Shown here: positions 31,844 through 38,737 of the stretch, in pieces
Position numbering within the stretch: position 1 is the stretch's first letter
Layout of the letters: each line of letters starts with the position of its first letter
Source of the DNA: Acrocarpospora phusangensis
GTDB lineage: Bacteria > Actinomycetota > Actinomycetes > Streptosporangiales > Streptosporangiaceae
NCBI RefSeq assembly: GCF_016862995.1
Contig: NZ_BOOA01000059.1
Coordinates: 1 to 55,805 of the forward strand
DNA: 55,805 nucleotides
Reading direction: 5' to 3'
The notes under the pieces: model-generated
Seen by the model: the letters and a program-made list of their open reading frames with translations, nothing else
Databases searched by the model: none
Told to the model about the DNA's origin: nothing
Program-made: the position numbers and the translations under genes

Positions 31844-32388
31844 CACGCTGCCTGCTTCTGGGCGGCTCGGAGGTGGTTGTACTCGCGCTTGTACGCCTTG
31901 AGGCAGATCGTGCAGACTCGGCGGCCCTGGCTGTTTACGGCGTCGAAGTCGTGACCCTCTGGGCAGTGAGTCTTGGCGCTGTTGATCGCGGTCGGGCCAG
32001 AGCCGCGGAGCGTGTTCTCCCGTTGGGTTACTGGCTGAAGGTGGCCTGGGTTGACACAGAGGGCCCCGATGCAACGGCCGGACGGGACGAGAAAGTGGTC
32101 CAGGACGAGCCCTTGGGGAACCGGTCCGTGCAGCTGCTCGTAGATCCAGCGGTGAGCGACCCATAGCTTGCCCTCGAAGAAGAATCGGCCATAGGGAAGG
32201 CCGCCGTACTTCGGGTCGTTGCGCTCGTGGGTCCACGCCCAGCAACCAGTGCCCAGCACGTCCACCCTGGAGGCGAACCGGTCGATGATCTTCTCGGAAG
32301 CGGTGACTGTGGAGCTTGCGGCGAAGCGCTGCTTCACAAACTCGATCTGATCGTCGCCGGTCTTGATAAGAGTGATATTGTCTTGCAT
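31843..32388 (-). CDS. HNH endonuclease-like protein
   Basis: A 181-residue product from the ATG at 32388; a TTG at 32412 would add eight residues. No good ribosome site is visible for either. Central motifs G-C-W-x-W, A-H-R-W-I-Y-E, L-V-L-D-H and C-V-N-P-G-H-L-Q-P-V-T-Q-R-E-N follow the HNH_3 pattern; a C-terminal H-C-P-E-G-H-D-F...C-T-I-C adds a probable zinc site. Proteins of this type are frequent in actinophages, some as homing nucleases. It is the first gene of the early operon. Confidence 0.82.
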   Translation of the reverse strand: MQDNITLIKTGDDQIEFVKQRFAASSTVTASEKIIDRFASRVDVLGTGCWAWTHERNDPKYGGLPYGRFFFEGKLWVAHRWIYEQLHGPVPQGLVLDHFLVPSGRCIGALCVNPGHLQPVTQRENTLRGSGPTAINSAKTHCPEGHDFDAVNSQGRRVCTICLKAYKREYNHLRAAQKQAA

Positions 32389-32667
32389 GTTCTTTTGCTC
32401 TTTCGGATTCAAGCTGAGGTCTTGAGTGGAGAACTGGAGCGCTGGGGGCTGGTACCTCCTGAGCGCTCCTCGCTTTTAAGGCAGGCTTCGCTTCTTTTTC
32501 GTCATTCTTGTTCCTATTACTAGTAGAGCACGCAGGGGGAAAGTGTTTATAATCCGCCGGTTCGGTGCCGATGGGCTGCTAACAAGCGGGTGGTCTCAAC
32601 AAACGAATATGCCGATGAGTGATTCGGCCTGAATAGCCCTAGGAAGGGTGTCTCACGACTTCGCTAA

Positions 32668-33148
32668 CGGCCTCTTGGGCCGAATGTGGGCAAGTGCCTA
32701 CGAGGCTGGGAAAGCGGCTCAGAATCGCGTACAGCAGCCTTTGGCGTCGCTGATGGATTCCTTGCCGGCGAAGTACATGACGGTTCCGAATCTGACACGG
32801 AACACGCCGTTCCCCATGCCTTAGACGGCCATCTAGGAGGCCGCGGAGAGCCCTATGTACCTTGCCTGTGCGTAGAAAGCCCTGAGTCGGCCTCTGGCCG
32901 AATTTCCGTGTGATGGAACCCGTTTGACCGGTAAGAGGCCGGATAGGGCCGTAGGCTCATTCTCGGCCGTTCCCGAGGTGCTCTGTGCCGATGAGCTAAA
33001 GCCCTGAGCTACGGAGTGAGAATCCGGCCGGAGGCCGATCCGGGTGACCGAGACCGTGTACACGTAGCTGAGGAAGATGACTGAGTGGTCCGGCCGAAGG
33101 CCGAGTCCGTGTACTGGTGGCCGTAGTACTCAGGCCGAAAATTCGGCC
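32668..33148. repeat. Dispersed GGCCGAA palindromes in the control region
   Basis: The 32389-33613 gap has no gene. Within it, variants of a GGCCGA half-site in inverted pairs occur at 32668-32685 (CGGCC..GGCCGAA), 32888-32905, 33025-33040, 33090-33107 and 33133-33148 (GGCCGAA-AA-TTCGGCC). A further GATTCGGCCTGAA lies near 32626. This is far denser than expected for a 7-mer in about 520 bases. Related GGCCGAA(A/T)TTT copies lie inside genes (e.g. 21455, 30331, 30806). They look like binding sites or short folding elements of the phage. Confidence 0.6.
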
Positions 33149-33244
33149 CGAACTTCAACAGGGGTTCACTCCTTCGGCTACCAGTTCCGACGAGCCCTTC
33201 TGTCCTCCGCCGTTACGCGCGAAGCGCGGAACGACTTACAGGAA

Positions 33245-33285
33245 CTTCTCTTCTTACTTCTTCTCTATATGGTCTTCTCTTTATA
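33245..33285. other. Pyrimidine-rich, AT-rich tract, candidate unwinding element
   Basis: This stretch is almost entirely C and T on the plus strand (TTCTCTTCTTACTTCTTCTC and then TATATGG), much poorer in GC than its surroundings, and it directly adjoins the iterons. In iteron origins an easily melted tract of this kind sits beside the initiator sites. A perfect CGCGC-GAA-GCGCG hairpin lies just upstream at 33216-33228. Confidence 0.5.
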
Positions 33286-33388
33286 GCGGTGCCGTGTGAG
33301 CTAATCCATAGGCACTATTTGAGCTAACCCAGCGGTGTTGTGTGAGCTAACCCAGCGGTGGTATTTGAGCTATGTGGCTCTGACCTGC
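33285..33388. repeat. Iteron array: 23-bp direct repeats, candidate replication origin
   Basis: TGAGCTA begins at 33297, 33320, 33343 and 33366, exactly 23 bases apart. The two middle units share TGAGCTAACCCAGCGGTG over 18 bases; the flanking ones are more diverged. The partial match AGCGGTGCCGTG at 33285-33296 lies in the same 23-base register, so a degenerate fifth unit precedes the array. About two helical turns per unit puts all sites on one face of the DNA, the normal iteron design. The array lies 226 bases before a gene for a double winged-helix protein. Confidence 0.8.
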
Positions 33389-33491
33389 GGGTTCACTGGC
33401 TCCAAACTTTCGGCTAGGTGTACCAACTAGGTCTTGTTGGAACCCTACAAAACAGGGCCAAAATCGGGGGTTTGCGGCTCTGCTAGCCGTC

Positions 33492-33506
33492 TGGTGGAAA
33501 CCACCA
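33492..33506. promoter_or_regulatory. Inverted repeat upstream of the Rep-like gene
   Basis: TGGTGG-AAA-CCACCA, a perfect 6-bp inverted repeat, 108 bases before the Rep start. It may be an operator for autoregulation or part of the origin. Confidence 0.4.
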
Positions 33507-33557
33507 TTACTAACAAGAAACTACGCGCTGCTACAGTGAATCTAGATCAAAAGAAAA

Positions 33558-33588
33558 GGACCCGGCACTGTGCAAGAGTACCGGGTCC
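33558..33588 (-). terminator. Minus-strand intrinsic terminator / leader hairpin
   Basis: GGACCCGG (33558-33565) pairs perfectly with CCGGGTCC (33581-33588). On the minus strand the stem is followed by TTTTCTTTTGATC, a strong terminator that would stop antisense transcripts crossing the Rep gene before they reach the origin. On the plus strand it lies in the Rep leader. Confidence 0.65.
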
Positions 33589-33613
33589 ACGATGAAGGAT
33601 GGAGCTTCATCTA

Positions 33614-34873
33614 ATGAAAATAATAGCAGGTAAGAGCGTTGAAACCTATTTCGGCATGCTCCCGGAGACGTACGTCTGGTCGGACAAGATCTCGCACAAC
33701 GGGATCCGTATCCTGGCCGTTCTATTCGCTCGCTGGACGAAGAAGTTCTGGCCGGTTCTTACGAATGACGAACTGTCCGAGATGACCGGCATGAGTACCG
33801 CGACGATCAAGCGGGAAATCTCTCAGCTCAAGAAGCTTGGCCTGATCCGGGTCACCAGGACCAAGGAAGGCAACCAGTATGAGCTGATCAGGGTCGAGTT
33901 CGCCGGAGACACCTATCGTGGCCGGAACGGTGTGAGCCGCGATGCCAGCGCCAAAATCTTCATCTCAATGACTGCCAGCGAAATTTCGTCCGGTGCTCTC
34001 CGGCTCTGGCTAATGCTCGACAGGGTTGGCCGTGGCCACGAATGGGCCTGGTCCTCCCAGAGCGCCTTGGCCAAGTACATGGGCGTGAAGGAGCGCCAGA
34101 TCCGCGTCTATCTGGACGAGCTAAAGGAGGCCGGTCTTCTGGAGTCTCGCCGTCCGGATCCCCTCGGTAAGAACGAGTACCGACTGACCCGTACGCCGGT
34201 CATGGTCAAGGTGGCCGAGGAGCACGACGCCAAGGAGGAGATCCGTAACGCCGTAGTTCGTGTCACTGGCAGGTGGCTAACCGCCGTCATCGGTCCCAGC
34301 TTCAGGACATGGATCGGTGACAACGACGAAGTCTTCCGGTCGGTCTGGTGGGCGACCGTCGAGGCCGTCCAGCTCATCGGGGAAGAGCTCACTGCCGGGA
34401 AGGTTTCCGAGACGCTGAAGACCTACGGCACCGACTGTCCGGCCGACTTCATCGTTGAAATCCTGGACGAGTGGCTGACCGATCTCGGATTTGAGTACGC
34501 GGACTCGGAAGAGGCCGAAGAGGACCAGGCCGAGGAGACCATCGAGGACATCAACGAATCTGTTCAGGACCGTGGCTACCTGGATTTTTCGGCCGAGGAA
34601 GCCTGCGCTGATGAGCTGACGATCAAGTGGCTTGAGGCTTCGGTCGGAGACGACTGGCGTACATGGAACGTCGAGAACGTGGAGACCACCGACGAGATCC
34701 ACGACTGCATGTACATCATGGTGTCGGCGCTCGGCCCTGATGGGGCTCGTGGTCGGATGGACGATGTGATCGAGAGCTACGGCACCGGACATGATCCGAA
34801 GTTCATCATCAAGATTCTTGATGAGATTCTCAACGCAACCGATGGGTCTGGCGATTATGCTACGGCGGCCTAG
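33614..34873 (+). CDS. Replication-initiator-like protein: two winged helices and a duplicated C-terminal domain
   Basis: A 419-residue product; the ATG at 33614 has GGAG ten bases upstream, preferable to the ATG at 33599 that abuts its GAAGG. Residues 28-95 form one winged helix (LTNDELSEMTGMSTATIKRE, then L-K-K-L-G-L-I), residues 125-192 a second (WSSQSALAKYMGVKERQIRV, then L-K-E-A-G-L-L-E). After a linker come two copies of a roughly 68-residue domain: 221-288 (W-L-T-A-V-I-G...R-T-W...Y-G-T-D-C-P-A-D-F-I-V-E-I-L-D-E) and 339-406 (W-L-E-A-S-V-G...R-T-W...Y-G-T-G-H-D-P-K-F-I-I-K-I-L-D-E), joined by an acidic segment. With the iterons upstream I infer an origin-binding initiator. No helicase or polymerase motif is present; a plain transcription regulator is the alternative. 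Confidence 0.75.
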   Translation: MKIIAGKSVETYFGMLPETYVWSDKISHNGIRILAVLFARWTKKFWPVLTNDELSEMTGMSTATIKREISQLKKLGLIRVTRTKEGNQYELIRVEFAGDTYRGRNGVSRDASAKIFISMTASEISSGALRLWLMLDRVGRGHEWAWSSQSALAKYMGVKERQIRVYLDELKEAGLLESRRPDPLGKNEYRLTRTPVMVKVAEEHDAKEEIRNAVVRVTGRWLTAVIGPSFRTWIGDNDEVFRSVWWATVEAVQLIGEELTAGKVSETLKTYGTDCPADFIVEILDEWLTDLGFEYADSEEAEEDQAEETIEDINESVQDRGYLDFSAEEACADELTIKWLEASVGDDWRTWNVENVETTDEIHDCMYIMVSALGPDGARGRMDDVIESYGTGHDPKFIIKILDEILNATDGSGDYATAA

Positions 34874-34914
34874 ATCGCAAGTCGTGCAATGTTCGTGTGT
34901 AAGGCTTGCTTTCC

Positions 34915-35322
34915 CTACTCCTTAAATTGGCACAGTTCGGGCGTTACCTCACCACGTTGTGCGAGGTAGTAGCAGGCCATGATGTTCGCGAACATTTGGC
35001 TGTCGCTCCAGCTAGCTAGAGACTTCTCCGCATAGTCGCGATCGTCTTTATGGAAGCACTCCACGCCATCGCGCATAGTAGTTAGGGCGTTCTTCATGCG
35101 AGTGATCCCACTGTTGGCTGTAGTTTCAGCATCCTCCTCTGAGGAGGCGGACTGAACACCGCGAAGAATGGCGCTTGACTCGCTGAAATCCATGCGAACC
35201 GCATCCCTGGTGTCCGCGCACACTTGTTCGCCTGAGCTAGCATTTCGCCATAGCGCGCCGGAGCAACCGGTAAGTGAGCCGATTATCAGTACCAAGGCAG
35301 TAGGCAACGTGAAATACTTCAC
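34915..35322 (-). CDS. Small lipoprotein
   Basis: A 135-residue product from a GTG that overlaps the stop of the preceding gene (GTGA). The N-terminus is a lipoprotein signal: M-K-Y-F, a hydrophobic stretch, then the lipobox L-T-G-C with Cys20 as the lipidated residue. The mature part is helical, with conserved-looking Cys34, Cys91 and Cys118. Position two genes from the integrase and orientation with it favour expression in the lysogen. Some phage lipoproteins block superinfecting DNA entry; that role here is a guess. Confidence 0.72.
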   Translation of the reverse strand: MKYFTLPTALVLIIGSLTGCSGALWRNASSGEQVCADTRDAVRMDFSESSAILRGVQSASSEEDAETTANSGITRMKNALTTMRDGVECFHKDDRDYAEKSLASWSDSQMFANIMACYYLAQRGEVTPELCQFKE

Positions 35323-35576
35323 TTCTTTGCCGTTCCTCGTGCTAGTCCGAACAGTATCGCGGCGCCGAATAATGCGCCAACTGCTGGGAAACCAATGTAG
35401 GTCAGAAGCTTGCCGAGAGCGTCAAATGGATCGTTAATCGTGGTGACCCCGTTCTCGGTCACAACAGGGTCCGAGAGCCACGGTAGGCTCCACAGCAATA
35501 ACCAGGCCAGATAACCGGCTCCGAGGCCGAGGCCGGCGCCTACAAGCCCAGCGATGACCGCGACAACTGTGCGCAT
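35319..35576 (-). CDS. Small two-helix membrane protein
   Basis: An 85-residue product from the ATG at 35576, with AAGGAG eight bases upstream; the longer frame to 35729 lacks a ribosome site. Two Gly/Leu-rich membrane helices (about 5-30 and 60-79) flank a short loop (DPVVTENGVTTIND). It forms a two-gene unit with the lipoprotein, so the pair may act together at the membrane. No family recognised. Confidence 0.68.
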   Translation of the reverse strand: MRTVVAVIAGLVGAGLGLGAGYLAWLLLWSLPWLSDPVVTENGVTTINDPFDALGKLLTYIGFPAVGALFGAAILFGLARGTAKK

Positions 35577-36125
35577 TTGCCTCTCCTTGGATGGGCTGGA
35601 CAGCCTAGAGGATAGGTTCGCAAAGCGCACTAACACTTCATAACGATCGCATATTGGATACGCGGCCTTAGGCGTATCTGCGAGGTCGGAGGCGGCTAGC
35701 TTTGGTAGCTCCTTCTGCGGGTGCTCCAATTCGGCCTGTCCACAAGTTTGATAACAGGCGCGGAAGATCGACGGCTTCGGAAATATGCTTCGCGCCCGGT
35801 TGTTCTTCGTACGACCTTCGCCATGTTGCGGCCTAGCTCTGGGGCCCTCGATGCCAACGCCAGGGCTCTTTTGCGGCGCGGGTAGTTCTCAGCACGGCCG
35901 TCCTCAGTCCAATCCCGTCGCTGGCCGAGTCCGGTTCGCATCCCGATCATCTGAAGGCCGCAGGATCGCGAAGGTGCCGGAGGGCATGGTGATCAACTAC
36001 AACGAGATCGGCTCGGGTCCACTGCGGAATTTTCGCCCCGATAGAGGATGCAGTGGGTAGCAGCGGGGTGCTGTGGGGTGCACCCGCCGTGACCGGCCAA
36101 CCGGACGGTCAGCCAGAATACGGGC
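35577..36125. other. Gap of about 550 bases without a convincing gene
   Basis: Short frames exist on both strands (for example 35696-35950 minus and 35785-36060 plus) but overlap each other and lack ribosome sites or recognisable motifs. The plus-strand end of the latter (VPEGMVINYNEIGSGP) looks protein-like and may be a gene remnant. The last 40 bases hold an inverted repeat (separate entry). Confidence 0.35.
36090..36111. promoter_or_regulatory. Inverted repeat upstream of the excisionase-like gene
   Basis: TGACCG (36090-36095) and CGGTCA (36106-36111) are separated by ten bases and end 14 bases before the GTG start at 36126. The spacing suits a dimeric regulator covering the promoter. No ribosome site lies between it and the start. 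Confidence 0.45.
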
Positions 36126-36353
36126 GTGACGACACAACCGACTTATCCCGTTGATCCTGAAGTCCTGGCAGAGATCACCCTCATCGACCCTGCAACGCTG
36201 GCAGGACTGTGGGGAGTTTCGGAGGACTGGATCAAGGATCAGATACAGACGCGCGGACTGCCTCACGTCAAGCTTGGGGGGAAGACGATTCGATTCTACG
36301 TGCCGGACTTGAAGGCATGGATAAATAGCAAGACCTTCGTCCGAGGGGATTAG
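36126..36353 (+). CDS. Helix-turn-helix protein, candidate excisionase/RDF
   Basis: A 75-residue product from a GTG without a Shine-Dalgarno sequence, perhaps leaderless. Residues 15-70 fit the MerR/excisionase-like fold: L-I-D-P-A-T-L-A-G-L-W-G-V-S-E-D-W-I-K (helix-turn-helix) then a wing (VKLGGKTIRFYVPDLKAWIN). Such proteins near integrases often control the direction of recombination. Serine-integrase directionality factors vary widely, so this assignment rests on position. It faces the integrase gene. Confidence 0.65.
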   Translation: MTTQPTYPVDPEVLAEITLIDPATLAGLWGVSEDWIKDQIQTRGLPHVKLGGKTIRFYVPDLKAWINSKTFVRGD

Positions 36354-36563
36354 GTACAGCCGTTCGACGAGTCTGGCATCCGTGCCGGTGTCGCTAATGG
36401 GGTCGTCTTGCCGTATCGAACGCTAGAGGTCTCGGTCGCATACCATACGCTGATCACCACAACAAACGGTGGACCAACTACGTGTTGATGAGACCTTTAT
36501 CACACAATTGGGTAGCTGATACACCGTTAGAGGTGGGGAATCGAGGTCCGTAATCTCAGACTC

Positions 36564-36725
36564 GTGACAAGCAAGAAGCGGCCTAGCCGTGCTGAGTCCC
36601 TCGAAGAGGCTATGGACCGTTGTGTCGAAGAGTTACTCGCTCTGTGCCCTCCGCTGACAGATCAGCAGGTCGAGGCGACGATTCGAATATTCTCGAACGC
36701 TCGCGCACTTCAGGAAGCTGCTTAG
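36564..36725 (+). CDS. 53-codon ORF convergent with the integrase
   Basis: GTG at 36564, 53 codons, stop at 36723-36725. It overlaps the 3' end of the integrase gene by four bases. The product is basic then acidic and helical (KKRPSRAESLEEAMDRCVEE, then LTDQQVEATIRIF) with two Cys. No ribosome site is evident; codon use looks like a real gene. Function unknown; it could be a small recombination or regulatory factor. The 36354-36563 stretch before it shows nothing else. Confidence 0.5.
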   Translation: MTSKKRPSRAESLEEAMDRCVEELLALCPPLTDQQVEATIRIFSNARALQEAA

Positions 36726-38185
36726 CGAGGCTCAATCTCGATTCGGTCAGGGTCGAAGCGTCCCCGAATACTCGTCGGATGGATAAGAATCCTCTTGATG
36801 TAGAGCGACGTGATGGCGCGTTGGCGATCGAGTCCAAGACCCTTCCAGTCGTCCTTCAGCGTTTTGACGTCGATCCCGATCATCGGGGTAGCGGATGTAA
36901 TTCTGGCGAGCTTGTTGCGATCCTCACGGAGCCGTACCCGTACCTTCCGAACCGCTGCAACAACTTCGACGAGATCCTCTTCGTCCTCATCGTCATTAGC
37001 CAACTGGGCTTGTAGGAAGTCGAGTCGCTTCTCACCCTTCTCGATGGCCTCGATGAGAGCCTTCGACTTCGTGCCTGAGTTGTTCTGACGTTGGGCGATG
37101 CCAGCCAGAACCTTGGGGTCGTTGGCGCGAGCCACGATCCACTTCTCTACGAACTTCTCTAATTCGGCCAACAGGATGGTTCGCCCGCCACAACCTCCCT
37201 CGGCGCGCGGCTGGCAGGAATACTTTGCTTTCCCGTGTGCCTTGCTGACCCGCATCTTCTTCGGCTTCTTGGGAGTACAGGTGCAGTGGACGAAGCCGGT
37301 CAAGAAGTACTTCCGGACATTCGCGTCGTCGCCACCCGTCTTCCGACCCTTCCGGTCCAGAAGAGCGCGAAGCTGCTGATGCTCTTCGATCTCGATGATC
37401 GCTGGCCACTTAGCCGGGCCGACAACCTTTCGATGGAACTCCTTCAGTCCAGCGATTCGACCCGATCGGAGCATGCCGCGCATGGCCTGAACAGTCCACG
37501 GATTCCCCATGGACGTCGTGATGCCGCGTGCGTTGAGGTCCTTGCAGATGGATCGAAGTGATTCCCCATCGAGGGCACGCTTGACGCACTCCCTGATGAT
37601 CTCGGCCTCAGGCTCGCAGATCTCATCCCTGATGATCTTCCGGCGTGGACCTTCGCCTTGGTAGATGCGCGTGTAGCCGAACGGACGGGGACCGCCGTTG
37701 TGGACTTCACCAGCTTCGACGAGTTCCTCGACCTTGCGCCTGATCTTCTCGGCCGCGTGTGCCGAGGACTGCTCTGCCCATGCTCCGAAGGTGATGGCCA
37801 TCGCGCGTCCGGTTGACGTCGCGAGATCGATCTGGCCAGCCTTGACGGTTTGGATCGAGAACAGGTTGTTGGGGTTGATCTTGTCCCGACCGTTCACCAC
37901 GTCGAGGAAGTCGAGAAGCTCACGAACGTTCCGGTGGAGTCGATCGGTATGCCAGCAGATCAGGGCGTCAATCCGGTTCGACTTGATGTCGTCGATCATC
38001 AGCTTGTAGTCAGGCCGTTCCTTGCCACTGAAGGCGCTGATGTCGTTGTCCGCGTACACCTGGCTGACCGTCCAGCCGAGATTTTCGGCCAGCCGACGAC
38101 AGTCTTCTTCCTGTCTGGCTACCCCGAGTCCACGGCCTTCACGGTCGTCGGAGATCCGGCAGTAGATCGCGGTGCGGGGACTCAT
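36722..38185 (-). CDS. int: Large serine recombinase (phage integrase)
   Basis: A 487-residue product from an ATG. The resolvase-type catalytic domain spans about 1-150, with the nucleophile Ser12 in Y-C-R-I-S-D-D and R-x-x-x-x-L-D...L-I-C-W-H-T-D-R-L-H-R. A recombinase domain follows (P-F-G-Y-T-R at about 167-172, then I-I-R-E-C-V...L-R-S-I-C-K-D-L-N). The zinc ribbon is at about 304-340 (C-T-C, then Y-S-C and G-C-G-G), and a charged coiled coil at about 370-440. The 5' end lies 50 bases from attR, so attP adjoined the gene. It carries out integration at the CACCA core in comEC. Confidence 0.96.
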   Translation of the reverse strand: MSPRTAIYCRISDDREGRGLGVARQEEDCRRLAENLGWTVSQVYADNDISAFSGKERPDYKLMIDDIKSNRIDALICWHTDRLHRNVRELLDFLDVVNGRDKINPNNLFSIQTVKAGQIDLATSTGRAMAITFGAWAEQSSAHAAEKIRRKVEELVEAGEVHNGGPRPFGYTRIYQGEGPRRKIIRDEICEPEAEIIRECVKRALDGESLRSICKDLNARGITTSMGNPWTVQAMRGMLRSGRIAGLKEFHRKVVGPAKWPAIIEIEEHQQLRALLDRKGRKTGGDDANVRKYFLTGFVHCTCTPKKPKKMRVSKAHGKAKYSCQPRAEGGCGGRTILLAELEKFVEKWIVARANDPKVLAGIAQRQNNSGTKSKALIEAIEKGEKRLDFLQAQLANDDEDEEDLVEVVAAVRKVRVRLREDRNKLARITSATPMIGIDVKTLKDDWKGLGLDRQRAITSLYIKRILIHPTSIRGRFDPDRIEIEPR

Positions 38186-38234
38186 GGGGGTAGATCCTTT
38201 TGGATAGTTATGATGTGTTTAACTATATTTGCCT

Positions 38235-38239
38235 CACCA
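38235..38239. other. attR core, 5-bp CACCA
   Basis: Phage sequence (AACTATATTTGCCT) lies to the left, comEC (TGGTTCGAGTCGCC) to the right. With attL it defines attB as CCCC-CACCA-TGGTTC and attP as TTTGCCT-CACCA-CAAGTTG. Recombining the two cores restores the comEC reading frame. Confidence 0.88.
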
Positions 38240-38471
38240 TGGTTCGAGTCGCCAAGATCCCGCCTTCCTCGCCGCGACCGCCTCCCGAGCCGCCCTGATC
38301 AGCGTCGGCGCCGACAACACCTACGGCCACCCCGCCCCCACCACCGTCAGCCGCCTCACCTGGCTGGGCAGCCGCGTCTACCGAACCGACCGCACCGGAG
38401 ACCTCGCCGTGATCCCCCTCAACGGCCGTCTCGCGGTGATTCCACGCGGTCCGGATCGCGCCTCCCGCTGA
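38240..38471 (+). pseudogene. comEC: ComEC, 3' part, separated by prophage
   Basis: Encodes the last 77 residues of ComEC, starting inside the second His of V-P-H-H-G-S-S and containing S-V-G-A-D-N-T-Y-G-H-P, the conserved end of the metallo-beta-lactamase-like domain. A phage-derived TTG at 38229 puts P-H-H-G-S in frame, but no ribosome site supports translation. Joined to 1-1748 it gives an uninterrupted gene ending at the TGA at 38469-38471. Confidence 0.92.
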
Positions 38472-38737
38472 ACCACCGATGCGGATCGGCTCCACTTTCG
38501 AATCCCTGGAGGCGAACGGGCGGCACTGAAAGTGTGACGGATCGGTATGATCCGGCCGCGATGAAGGAATTGGCTGAACCTCTGGCGGGCAGAAGAGTCA
38601 TTTCTCCGGCGGCTGTTTCATCTGCTTGATGAGCAGGTCGGCGGCTTGATGGTTCGCGAGTCGCTCGGTGCAGTCGTGGGCCAGGCAGAGCAAGACTCGG
38701 CTTGGTTGTGGGGTCAGGGTGGCTGTGGGAGGCGACG
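38472..38737. other. Gap between comEC and the epoxide hydrolase gene
   Basis: No clear gene. On the minus strand a short open stretch ending near 38602 reads C-L-A-H-D-C-T-E-R-L-A-N-H-Q-A-A-D-L-L-I, which looks protein-like, but it has only a TTG as possible start (about 31 codons) and overlaps the promoter of the next gene. It may be a remnant or a very small protein. Confidence 0.3.

Larger units (their letters stand above)
1744..38239. mobile_element. Integrated siphovirus-like prophage, about 36.5 kb, in comEC
   Basis: The element is bounded by CACCA at 1744-1748 and 38235-38239, and comEC coding sequence continues exactly across the two outer sides. It carries a large serine integrase next to the right end, packaging genes, HK97-type head genes, siphovirus tail genes (tape measure, frameshifted chaperone), an early operon and a replication gene. 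Base composition is less GC-rich than the flanking chromosome, most clearly at 2.6-3.3, 10.5-11.1, 27.8-28.5 and 29.0-29.9 kb. Structural genes appear uninterrupted, but no endolysin is recognisable, so inducibility is uncertain. Confidence 0.95.

Noticed and set aside
33285-33388. The 23-bp repeats as a CRISPR array
   Set aside because: Repeats are contiguous and have no unique spacers; no cas gene is present. Iterons fit better.
35696-35950. 84-codon minus-strand frame
   Set aside because: No ribosome site, Arg/Ser-rich composition, and overlap with an equally weak frame on the other strand.
38241-38253. GGTTCGAGTCGCC next to attR looks like a tRNA T-arm, which would fit integration into a tRNA gene
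   Set aside because: The bases are comEC codons (G-S-S-R-Q), continuous with 1-1748, and no acceptor or anticodon stem surrounds them.
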